From NCBI GenBank assembly GCA_015847255.1, contig JADLZK010012338.1, positions 154,011 to 218,010 on the forward strand: a DNA stretch of 64,000 nucleotides, written 5' to 3'. The notes under the pieces are model-generated. The model searched no databases. It saw only the letters and a program-made list of their open reading frames with translations, and was not told where the DNA came from. This stretch comes from Hyparrhenia diplandra (taxonomy: Eukaryota; Streptophyta; Magnoliopsida; Poales; Poaceae). Shown one piece after another: positions 1-10,069 of this stretch. Every line of letters starts with the position of its first letter. The first letter of the stretch is position 1. Position numbers and translations under genes: made by a program.

Positions 1-1665
1 ACCACTGATTGTTTTGGTGAGGCTCCTCCGCGGCGACGTGGTGCACCCTGAGGTAGTACTCTTTTCTCTGTCGTTTGTTGCCACGGTCTTCATTGGACCC
101 CCGGAGATGGCTAGGATCTCTCCGTAGGCGGAGGTAGGGTTGTTCGGTGTGGTGGGCATTTCTTGCTTCACCGGTGGTGGCGGGGGTGGTGGTGGCAAAG
201 TTGGAACCGGCGGGGGGTGGTGGTAGTGCGGGCCATGGTGGTACCGCCCGGGGTTTCGGGGATGGGTGATTTGTGTAGCTTTGGTCTCTTGACGTGGTCG
301 GGCTGCGGCGTGTGTTGGTACGGGGGTTGATTGAAGGCTGGGTAGCTAAAGCCGGGTATGGAGGGGGTCGCGTAGTTTGGTGGGGTGTAAGAATAGTGAT
401 TGTATCGCGGGGGTTGAGTTGGTCTTCTAGTGTGGTTGATTTGGCGTTGGGTTTGTTGGGAGGCTTGTTGGCTATCCATGAACTCCTTCCCCTTTGCGAA
501 GTAGGGACACTGTTTGGTGTAGTGGCCCTTGTCTACCCCGCAGTAGTGGCAATATGGTTGCTTCTGTTGGGACGAACCCCGCTCATCACGCGGGTTGTAG
601 GGCGTCTAATCCCTTGGTTGGTAGGTTTGCTTGGGAGGGTGGTTCGTTCTTTGCTCGGGTGGTGGTGTTGTGTCTATTGCTGCGACTCTAGCACGGTCCT
701 GGTGGCTGAAGTGTTCCGCCCTTGGCGGTCTTTGCTGCGGGGTTGCGGAGGTTGTGGCCAGAAGGCTTCAAGCTTTGCTTTGTGGCTGGTATCGGCTCTG
801 CAGTATTTCTCCATTATCTCATGAAGCTCCGCTAGGGTTTTTGGCTGTCTCCTTTCGATCTTGGAATGGCAAGGACCTAGCCTTATGCACGCCGGGGCTG
901 CCATTATGACACTCCGGGTCGGTCACACCCTCGGTTCTTGCTTTAGTATGGAGAAACCTCCGCCACCAATCTTTCAAGGGCTCCGTTGGCCGTTGAATGA
1001 CACTGAGGAGCTCTGTGGAATTAGCTGTGGCCGAGTCTACCCCTTGAAATTAGTCTGTAGTGCAGATCGGAGTTCAGACCAGCTGCTGATGGTGGCCGGG
1101 GGTAGGGTGGAGTACCATGAGCGCGGCGATGTCTCTTGCCACTATGACGGCGATTTTGCCATGGTGGACTCGCCCCCCCACTATCGCCATGGTGCCTCAT
1201 AGGATATAATGAATCGGGCGCGGGTCCATCGTCCCATGTATCCGGGTAGGTGATGGTGGCTGTAGGAGGCGGGCCACTCCGCCAGTTGGAGGGCGAAGGA
1301 GAGAGGCGATGTGGGGTCATAATGCGAGGCCCATGAATGTTGGCTCGGTGGGGCGATGGTTTCCCGTGATCTGTGGGGGTTCGGGGTGCGGCGTAGCCGT
1401 GGGGCCGGTGGGGCGCTTTTGAGCTTGTTGCGGGGTGGTTGTCGTAGCGAGCGCCCGGGTGATCATGGGCAGCGGGGGTGGAGGTGGAGGTTTGGCGGGG
1501 TGGCGCTTGGTGCGCCTGCCCGGAACCGTGTGACGGGAGCCCCCTACGGGCCATGTATCTCTTCAGGGGCGGCTGCCAACCACGGCCTCCGGCTAGTCGA
1601 GCCGCCCCCTTGCCGCCTCGCCTGGTCCCCGATGGTGTAGGCGCCGCCTTCGGTCGAGGTTTCAT
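1..1665 (-). pseudogene. gag: gypsy gag, frameshifted, with CCHC zinc knuckle
   Basis: This is the structural (nucleocapsid/capsid) gene of the element above, needed to package its RNA in virus-like particles. Three minus-strand pieces belong together. An N-terminal proline/arginine-rich piece starts with ATG at 1665. A capsid-like piece at about 674-904 contains ERRQPKTLAELHEIMEKYC, a pattern usual in plant gypsy Gag. A C-terminal piece holds the knuckle CHYCGVDKGHYTKQC at 507-551 followed by a Q/P/H-rich tail to about 168. The pieces lie in different frames, so at least two frameshifts separate them and a functional product is unlikely. The knuckle itself keeps all three Cys and the His. 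The assignment to Gag is secure from the knuckle; the exact family within Ty3/gypsy is not resolved. Confidence 0.7.
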
Positions 1666-2642
1666 TTGCCGGCCCTATGCTTTTTTTTTTTTTTTTTTGG
1701 CGATTTGCCGCCGCCTCTAGGCCGCGGTCCCCCGCCTCCTCCGTCCTCGTCATCTTCGGTAAACCCTTCGCTAATCTCGCCGAAGGCCTCCAAGAGCGTT
1801 CCCGTCCTAGGGTGGGGGCGTTGTGGCCGCCGCACTCACCGAGCCCCGACCCCGCACAGCCTCCGGGCCGCTGGCCGGGCCGGCGCCCGGCAGCTTCGAC
1901 ACGTTCGACCGAAGGGGGCTCCTGCTCGCCCCGTGGCCGAGGCTGGATTGGGCCCCCGCCCGAGGTGGTGGCCGGTAAAGCACCCTCCGGGACCGAAGAG
2001 GGTTGGGCCCCGAGCGGGGCGGGGTGGGCCCCGAGCGGGGGTGCTTAGCCCCGCGCCTTGCCGCGAGTATTCGCCGGCATGGCTTTTGTATCAATCCCCA
2101 CGGGTGGCAACTATGGGCGCTTTTGCCCCTCGACCTTCGCTACGGGGGTAGCGGGAGGAAGGGCGAGGGCTTCCCACAGAGTGAAAAACAGCGTCTGTGG
2201 TCCGCGAGCCGGGTCCCGAGGTGACACGTGGAAGGCGGCACGCGGATCCCGAAGGGGCAAGTTCGGTTGATAGGTCATAAAAGTAGGTGCCAACCGTCTC
2301 TTTCATACGCCTTGTCTTCACGTATTTATAGGCGTCCGCCGGCACGTGGCGTTGTTACATTTTAGGACAAAGCGTTGTTGCCACTTTACAGCCGCGGCCC
2401 ACGCAGGGCAACTTGGTACAATCCCCCGCTAGGGCAGGGGCGGGAAAAAGCACACAACCTAGTGCTTCAAGAGCTCCTTTAGGGTTTCCCCTCCTTCCGC
2501 CGCAGCGACCTAGCTTTTGCGTCTTGGCCTCGTCAACCTCGCCGCGGGGTCCCGTCCTTGATCAGGCCGCCCCCGCGCCGGGGTGTCTTCTTTAGCCGCG
2601 CCCGCACCTCGATTGCGTCGTTCCCGCGCTGTGGGGCCTCGT

Positions 2643-3731
2643 TGTTGGTGTTTTGAGAACCGGGTATCCTAAGTACCGGCAATAATTTATAGGTCGTGGC
2701 GCCCCGCCCCCGATGGCGTGTCCGAGCCGGAAGACGAAGAGTTTATCATGGTTCAAAGCCATGGGGCCCTACGCCCAGCCAGCTTGACCTTTCGTATTAC
2801 CTCGCACCAAATGTGCACAAGAACGAAGCGATTACAAGTGTTTTCGGGAATGAAGGAGAACTTCAATCCTCGGGATGAGATGGCTATGTGAGAAAACTAG
2901 AAGTGTCGATCCGTTCCATTGTGGCATTACTCTCCCTTTTATAGTATAAAGGAAAGATAATGTGTACAATATGCGTGTCGTGTACAAATGCTAAGGTGTC
3001 TACCGTCCGGGCCGTAGGCGCATCATGCCCGAGCCGGACCTCGGGTTCCCCTGAAGGGAATGCCCGCGGTGGACGCGTGTCCCCTCGTATCTCCCCGCGT
3101 CCGTGTCCATCGCCCGGGGGGTTCGAGGGCCCAATGGGGATCCTCCGATCCCATTGCTAATCTTGGCTTGTCCGACTCCGTTGTGGTGTGGTGTCAATAT
3201 CCCGAGGGTCCTTGGACTCGTGTCGAGGAAGTGAAGTCGTTAGGCAAATGAACAAGTGCCGTTGTGTTTCTCTCGTGCATGGTGACGTGTGAGGTAACTG
3301 TTCCTTTACGTCCCATCAACGGGGATGCGAGGAGATAACGAGGGGGTGAATCGACGGGGCAATCGATTGCCCTGTCATCGTGGCTTTGTGAAGCGGGAGC
3401 ATTAAAATGCGGCCGCCCCCACTACCAGCCGAAATTCCCAAGGTGCGCGAGGTTACATACCCCGAGAGGGAGAGAAGAACTGGTGGTTCGGGTTCTCCTA
3501 TCCTCGGGCGGCGGGGGAAGTCTCGCCCGAGGGCCATGATCCTCGAGGCGAGGTAGGGAATGCCTTCGAGGAACCCGTGCCTTCGGGCGAGGCGGGAACT
3601 TGGCCCCCGAGGCTCCCCAATCCTCGGGTTAGGAGCAGGTTGCGGTAAGAGCGTAACCGTATTGGCCGATATTGTATCATTATGGGCGATTCGGTCCATA
3701 TACCCATGGGCTCTAATAGGCCCGTTACGCA
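2643..3731 (-). repeat. LTR of the gypsy element (minus orientation)
   Basis: Read on the minus strand it begins TGCGTAACGGGCC at 3731 and ends CACCAACA at 2643, giving TG...CA ends and a length of about 1.09 kb. It contains many CCTCGGGCGAGG-type GC blocks between 3480 and 3630, a TATA box at 2936-2943 and a downstream stretch resembling R-U5. Only one copy is in the window, so the ends are inferred from the TG/CA termini and not from LTR comparison. Confidence 0.5.
2936..2943 (-). promoter_or_regulatory. TATA box of the gypsy LTR
   Basis: The minus strand reads ACTATAAAAGGGAGAG here, a strong plant TATA context, placed inside the LTR about 290 bp before its 3' edge. It would drive transcription leftward into gag. 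A second TATA-like CTATAAATA at about 2323-2331 lies in the leader and is less likely to be used. Confidence 0.55.
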
Positions 3732-3834
3732 GATTGTTTTTCTAGTCCTTCTTCTCCATACTCACGATGGTCCCAATGGCTCTTATTTTTATTTCTATAA
3801 CTTCTTGGATTTCACCCTGGACCCTCCTGGCCTG

Positions 3835-4806
3835 TGTGACAGAGCCGACCAATTTATAAGAAATCAAGTATAATTCGCAATTACCGAAGCAATCGCAGTC
3901 TACACTTGAGTCCATATAAACCCGGTATTCCGGAAATCTCAGAGTGATTTCAAACTCATCAACCTTGCAACCAAGGATCATTGAGCTCAGTAGTTCAAAT
4001 CCGCAGGTATCTCAAACCAAATTCAATATATAATAATCAGAGTGCGATTGACACATTTATTTCAAAGTAGTTCAGAGTGCAGAAGCAATAGCTTTCACAA
4101 ACAAGATAGTTGTACAGCGGAAATAAAATAAGATAGTGCCAACATAGTGTCAACCCTATAGTAGCACAAGACGGGGAAATATGGAGATTGTCATGCCCTA
4201 GGCATTATTCTTCAACCACAAAGACACAACACAACGGATCGAATCATGCTAGACGGAGTTACCCCGCAACATCGGGAATTAACCCGTGAGTACTCGATTG
4301 TACTCGCAAGACTTACCCGTCTTAAACCGTAGAAAATAAGGAAAAGACTCCAAGGATCATGCTTGGCTTTATCCGAGCTGGCCGACTCACGCGTTTAATT
4401 TCAGATAATAAGGTTGATTAGTGAGCCTACACATACTACTTGAATTCTTTTCAAGTTAAAAGGTTAGTTATTATATACATAACCATAGATCCTGTATAGT
4501 CAAGGTTAAAGACATATGCTCAAGAATATAAATAACAAAGTATAAGTAACTTGATCATAATTTTAACAAAGCAAAGATCATGATAATATAACATATATTG
4601 TAATATTAAGACTACATTGCCGTGGAAGCATCAGGGTTCTCACTATCCAGAGAGATGGCGATTCGAATCGATTGCAAACCAGCCGGCGAATACCCCGCCA
4701 TAAACCAGGTCTACGTCATGATTGCAGACCGATCACTCCCAAGACGTTACGGGGACGTAAAAGTCTCGGTCTTGCCGGGCTACCCCCTCCTTTCGGGTGC
4801 CAAGTG
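3835..4806 (-). repeat. LTR fragment or solo LTR with TGTGACA end, minus orientation
   Basis: The plus strand starts TGTGACAGAGCC at 3835, which on the minus strand is the LTR 3' end GGCTCTGTCACA. Within it, the minus strand shows GGTAAGTCTTGCGAGTAC and TTGCAATCGATTCG-type segments that match diverged segments of the plus-strand LTR ending at 23142, so the two are relatives. A purine-rich GAAAGGAGGGGG on the minus strand at about 4788-4800 lies near the right edge. The right boundary with the copia protease segment is approximate. It interrupts or truncates the copia element on its right. Confidence 0.5.
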
Positions 4807-5354
4807 AGCGCACAACGAGGACGATGCCATCGTGCGCTCATATTCATCAATGCCCTTGATGCTAATAGACTTGAACATATGAGAATCCCCGGTCATGTGT
4901 TGAGTGCACCCACTATCCATTATCCAATGCTCTCCTCCGGGACGGTAATTGACCTACAAAATAAGATCAATTCTTCTTAGGTACCCAATGTTGCTTGGGT
5001 CCTTCAAGGTTAGTCACCAAGGCCTTTGGTACCCAAATGGCTTTCTTCTTTGAGCCCATCCATGGTGTACCTTTGTACCTAGCACGAACACCATTGTTCT
5101 TCTTCACAAGCATATATGAATTATCAAGCTTGATAGAAGAGACATTGGTCCTCTTGTTCATGCACTTTTGCTCTACATGACCAACTTGCTTGCAAGCTTT
5201 GCAATAGCTACCATTGCTCTTCACAAAATGAGTCTTGTGAGTCACATAGGCGGCCTTGCCTTTCTTGGGGATATAGCCTAAGCCCTCCTTGTATAAGGAT
5301 GCCCTTTGGCTACCCAAGCACATAAGCAAGCGGTCCTCACCACCATAGGCCTTA
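4807..5354 (-). pseudogene. gag-pol: copia gag C-terminus and start of protease, truncated
   Basis: This is the continuation of the copia gag after the CACTA insertion. The second zinc knuckle YCKACKQVGHVEQKC (CX2CX4HX4C) is at about 5162-5206. It is followed by a lysine-rich linker and then, after a stop at about 4967 in this frame, the protease hallmark WIMDSGCTQHMTGD, whose catalytic Asp-Ser-Gly is encoded at 4909-4917. The protease sits in a different frame from the gag tail, so one frameshift separates them. Coding similarity ends near 4820-4840; there is no integrase or reverse transcriptase. The aspartic protease would process the Gag-Pol polyprotein, but only its first part remains. 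Confidence 0.8.
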
Positions 5355-5640
5355 CACTAGTACAGAAACGAGCCCGCGGGCGGGCATTTAAGGTTTTTCG
5401 TGGTGGGGCATTGTGTCCGCCACGGAGCTAGGGTCACGCAGTTAATCGTTCGATTAACCGTGGCGGACTCCATGCCCGCCATGGTTAATAAATTAACCGT
5501 GGCGGGCTTTTAACAAAGACCTCCATGGTTAATAGATTAACCATGGCGGGCATCGTTACGTGCCCGCCATGGTTAATTTATTAACCATGGCGGTTTTTGT
5601 TAAAAAGCCCGACACGGTTAATTAATTCAGGATTAATAAA
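5355..5640. repeat. CACTA left terminal and subterminal repeat region
   Basis: After the CACTAG terminus there are repeated TTAACCGTGGCGG and CCGCCATGGTTAAT motifs in both orientations, often paired head-to-head so that they can fold as hairpins (for example around 5452-5475 and 5483-5515). In En/Spm such subterminal motifs are bound by the element's TNP1-like protein. Their role here is inferred from position and repetition. Confidence 0.8.
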
Positions 5641-5879
5641 AAAAAATAATTCAAAAATATTATAAAATTTTAAATTATGATTTAAACCACATATTAAATA
5701 ATAAAATAAGAGAATAAAAGTCCAGAATATTGACATAAATCTTGAACATGCATGACAAGTTAACATTCAACTAATATAGACATTCAATTAAGCACTTAGA
5801 GTTTAAAAAGTGATCACACCCACACATCACAGTTTACAAAACTCGATCGAACGATCGATTGATCAATCAAGAGTTTAGG

Positions 5880-8800
5880 TTAGAAATCAAGGTCATCCCA
5901 CATATATTCCTTCATGTCTAGCTTATTTCTCCAGTCCCGTAGTTCCCATAAGTCCTCGTTTGTGGCGAGGTCATTTGTTAGGGTCGAAGAATTTGCCGGT
6001 AGGTAGCATTAACGTCCTCAATGACGCCCCTACGGATGGCGCCAACCGGTTTCTTGAACTTAAGGTCGCCCAAGTCTTTCTTCCAAAATTCTTGCATGGT
6101 TTTCTTCGTCATTTCGCGCCACGTAGTACGGTACACGTCAGCTGCAGGATATGAACGCACGGGCATAGAAAACCACACTGTGTTCTTTGCCGAAAGGTCG
6201 CTTACCGCGCCTTGCATGCACGATATATGTACCAGAAAATGGTTAGAATATTATGAGACCATTCAATATGGACGAGCAAACGAGAGTAATGCTGCATATA
6301 CCTCGTAGTCTCGCCTGATCTTCATTTCGTCCTTATGTTTTTCTTTGCGTATGCTCATCCTCCGATCGTATGACTCGGGGTCTTTCAAGTAATCCTTGTA
6401 AGCCCTGTACGAAATCCCACAGTGTCATGACTTACAGAAGTTTATGGTATGAAATAGTATACAAGTGTGGTGACTTACAGCTGCAGGGCCTCTTCAAAAT
6501 GTTTGTAGAGGCCTTTTGGCGTATCATACAACGAGTCCAGCCTAAGGGCCGCTCCATCCTGAGGGAAGATTAGCCAAGTAATCCAGTGGCCATTGTGTGC
6601 TATTGTTTGTATACCGGCCATGCTACACCATTTTTTTTTATTAGAAATAGATTCCAAGTGTTCAAAAAATAAAAAAGTATTGCTTTGACTTACTTGATAT
6701 GTTGGGCCGCAATGAGACAACCGGCGTCCGTTTTGATCTTCTTCATGCACTTACAGATGTAGTCTGCCATCTCTCTAACTCTTGCATCGCACAATGTTTT
6801 AAAGTGTTTATATTGTTCGGCCTTGCCCAGCTTCTTGAGGTCTGGGTTCCTCTGGGTCTCCATCCAGTAATGAGAAAATTCGACCACGTCTATATATATT
6901 TGGACATAGAAACACAACCGGGTCGATCCATCGTTTGGGCTATCAATGCTTGCATCCCGCAAGCACATGTGGTCACGTCATTATATATAGAATCGGAGAG
7001 CTAGAATTAGTCGTGTACGAGCGGCGTAATGATCGGTAAACAAACTCACGCAAAGCATAGAGGGTGACAACGGATTGGTCGAGGTCCCGACGCCGTAGCA
7101 ACCGCCACATTTCGCCGAAGCCTATTGGCGCGTGAAATATCGAAGTCCAAGTTAAAGAGCTCTTTAGGAACCCCGAAATGGAACTCCCTCACCCCCGATC
7201 AACCGCATGCCGATATAATCGGTGGAACACGTGAGTGTCCCACTCTTCTTCCTCGATTAGCTGGCCCTTGGGCACCATGAACTTGCCAAGCTCAAACCAT
7301 CCAGGGCGTCCGGGGCTGACCCATTGTCCCCGCTGATGGGGTATATAATTCCTATACAGAAGGAGATGTACGTTAGCATCTTCTAGCTACGTACGCATAC
7401 GTAATATGTCTGGCTAAGTTTGGTTGAGATTATCACGCATATACGTACCTACTACTGCCGGTCTTCACGGCCCCAGGGTTCAGCTTAGCCAAACGGAGGT
7501 CCTTTTCCTTCTCCGCTAGCTCCTTCCTGGCCTCCTCATCTAAGTATTTGTTGGTCATATCAAGAACTTCCTTATCTTCTTTTGATAGCTTCTTCTTCTT
7601 CGGCGCTTGGGGGGAACCTTCGACCTCATCGTCCTTCTGACTGCTCTGAGGCGGTGTTGAGAATCCTATGCATGTGGAATTGAACTATATTAGCCACCAA
7701 TTAATGCCTAGTACAAGTTAATTAGCCATACTTTTTTTTGCTATACCTGTCACATTTTCTGAAACCTCCTCGACCATTGGGCGCTTGAACGGCGTGGGAG
7801 GACGGCGAGCAACCTTCTTAGGAGAAGGTGTCCTCTTGCCTGAGCCGTGAGGTGGTGTCTTGCCACTTGTCTTCTTCTTCGGTTCTTAGGAGGTGGGTTC
7901 GAACGAGGACTTCCACCACCTCGGCCACCATCTTCTCCTTAGGTACTTCCGGTGGGTTGAGACGAGGACTTAGGCACCTCGGCCACCATCGTCGTTGTCG
8001 TTATCATCATCGTCATCGCCACCACCACCCGGGAGGAGGAGGGCCTGCGGCGCTACCGTTGGAGGTGGTGTCGTCGGTTTCCACAAGACAATGTCTTCCT
8101 TGTTCCATAGGTACTCCCTCTCCTCCCGAAGGTCCTTGAGTACTGTTTCTCCTTGTTCACCTGGGATATCGATCTCCTCATCACCCAGGCCTGGTTCTAT
8201 GGATGTCAGATAAACGAAGGCATACTCTGGTGGGACCGGCTCGTTATTGTACAACATATTTCTCGAGTGGTGCGACACACCACGGCGCAGCCCACCTCCT
8301 TCTTCTTCCCCTTCCTGCCAACGGGTATATAGAGTTTGCCCACCGCGGGTTCGACGAGATCGTCGATTGGGTTCTTCCCGGCGACATCACTCGTACTCAC
8401 ACCTTGGCTTCCTTGGATGTTGCAAAGACCTCTTGTCGTTAATACCTCTTCTATTTTCTTCTCGACTATGTCCTTTATGGCTTGCTCATAGCCTTGCATC
8501 TTAAGGTTTTCCTTGTACCTCTGCCTCGTGTGGTAGTCGGCCGCGTCGGATGCCCAAGAATCCACGGTCTTCCAGCTATACCTCGAGCCCTGCCCCCAAA
8601 CTCGGCCACGGTGCTCGGGTCTTCCGATTGCCTCGGTCAGCTCGTCGTGCTCCCTCCTAGGTTGGAACTCCCCGCGCGCCTTGGCCTCTTTGACAAGCAT
8701 CACCTTCTTCTCCACCTCGTCGACCTTTGGTTCATTATATTTGGACATCTTTGTCGGTCTTACGCTTCTTGGGCTGACGGGCATAGAAGAAGTCACGTGT

Positions 8801-9807
8801 CCTCTCAGGAAGGTCTACCAACGGATTGTGTATCCCTTTCTCAGCGTCCTCCCTTTCTTTCCGCCGCCATTTTCCCTTATGACCAAAATATCCTACCATG
8901 CCGAGGTTGTGCCTGAGGTCATTCTTCTCTGCGAGTTCTTTACCCATTTTCGACTTGGCCTCATACTCTTCGTTAGTCGTAAGGTTGACGAATTCATCCC
9001 AGACGGGTTGCTTTAAGAAGTTGTAGGCTTGAAGTGGTGACTTGCCCATACGCACATAGTGTGTGTAGAGATTGTTCCTAGCAGGTGCGGCGCTTTGCTT
9101 GCAACGGTCCACACATACTTCTGGCATTTCTTTTTGTCAAAGCCTGCCTCTGGCCCTGGATAATGGAACAAGACTTTCACGCCTTTCCACACCTTCTTCT
9201 TCAGCACCTCCGGGACATTCCTCCAGTCTAGGTAAGTGATGGGCACAGTTTCCTTGGCTATAACGGAGATCGGTTGCTATAGACAGCCACCGATAGTTTC
9301 GGCTCCACGGGATCTCCATTCGGGCCTATCCTCAATATATTCGCGCACCACACGAGCTTTACGGTGCCTCCCGTGCTGGCCTCTTTTCAAGCGACTTCTT
9401 GGACTTCTTGGAGGTGGTGGTCACTAAAGTCTTTGGGTGTGGGACCGGATGCCCGCCCCTCCGACCGAGCTCTCTCTTCACAAAACTCTAGACGCCGAGG
9501 CACCAATGGTACTCGTCACGACAACAACTAAAATTAGTCGTGTACTTACATGAGGCACACGACGTTGTGTTTGTCGTATACTTACGTTTTTTGTTCGGTG
9601 TCCCACTCGAGAACCTCGTGTGTTGGGCTCCTCCGGTCGCCGGTCCCGGATCAATTTCGTCCTCCGTAGGACGTTTCTTCGTGGCCTCTCGGTGTCAACT
9701 CTTCGCTCACGTATCCTTTGTCGGAGGAAGAATCGGACGTGGAGGCCACATCCTCCTCGCCTACGGCCACCTATTGCATGATCTTTATCGGTTGGTTTGG
9801 ATGCCAT
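5880..9807 (-). pseudogene. CACTA second gene: Ptta/En-Spm region plus Ulp1-like C48 protease region
   Basis: The gene appears to start at ATG 9807 (MASKPTDKDHAIGG) and end at the TAA at 5880-5882, after WELRDWRNKLDMKEYMWDD. Frames change often and intron-like gaps occur. The order is an acidic/serine-rich start; a segment VPITYLDWRNVPEVLKKKVW at 9246-9190 followed by RMGKSPLQAYNFLKQPVW and NLTTNEEYEAKSKMGKEL (about 9050-8930), the Plant transposase Ptta/En/Spm pattern; RPEHRGRVWGQGSRYSWK (about 8620-8570); then a Ulp1-like segment with GHWITWLIFPQ and LRLDSLYD (about 6600-6520), where the His and Asp of a C48 cysteine protease would lie. A catalytic Cys could not be placed. Such proteins are common as the second gene of grass CACTA elements. 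Frameshifts argue for a pseudogene, unless sequencing errors cause them. Confidence 0.65.
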
Positions 9808-9949
9808 TGGATTCTACGGAACACACTGTAGCATTTTATTATAGTGAAAAGATCTGAGTAGTAGTATGTAGTGTCATAGAGTCATCTCGAACATAGATTT
9901 ATTGAATTCCTCTCATGATTACATAGTTTTCCATTTTACATATATAGAG

Positions 9950-10066
9950 TAGTGGCAAAAAAAAACAAAAAATACTCTACAAATACAAAAATGTCTACAA
10001 ATACAAAAAAAATGTGAAAATACAAAAAAATGTGTACGAATACAAAAAATGTGTAAGAATAAAAAT
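9950..10066. repeat. A-rich degenerate tandem repeat between the two CACTA genes
   Basis: The block repeats units like ACAAATACAAAAAAATGTG about five times with small changes. It lies between the start of the second gene (9807) and the end of the TNP2 gene, so it may be intergenic spacer or 3' flanking sequence. Confidence 0.6.
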
Positions 10067-10069
10067 TTG

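Larger units (their letters stand above)
1..3731 (-). mobile_element. Ty3/gypsy LTR retrotransposon, 5' part
   Basis: On the minus strand the order is LTR (2643-3731), a GC-rich leader (about 1670-2642) and a gag region that runs off the left edge of the window. The zinc knuckle of type CX2CX4HX4C at 507-551 and a proline-, glutamine- and histidine-rich tail are typical of plant Ty3/gypsy Gag. Protease, reverse transcriptase and integrase would lie to the left of base 1 and are not in the window, so completeness cannot be judged. No clear primer-binding site was found next to the inner LTR edge, so that edge is provisional. Confidence 0.7.

Noticed and set aside
294..1640. Long plus-strand open frames opposite the gypsy gag
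   Set aside because: They mirror the minus-strand gag, which has a CCHC knuckle and Gag-like sequence. The plus-strand products have no recognisable domain.
1666..2350. Several open frames on both strands in the GC-rich leader
   Set aside because: Low-complexity Pro/Arg/Gly products from GC-rich sequence, with no motifs and overlapping on both strands. Treated as untranslated leader.
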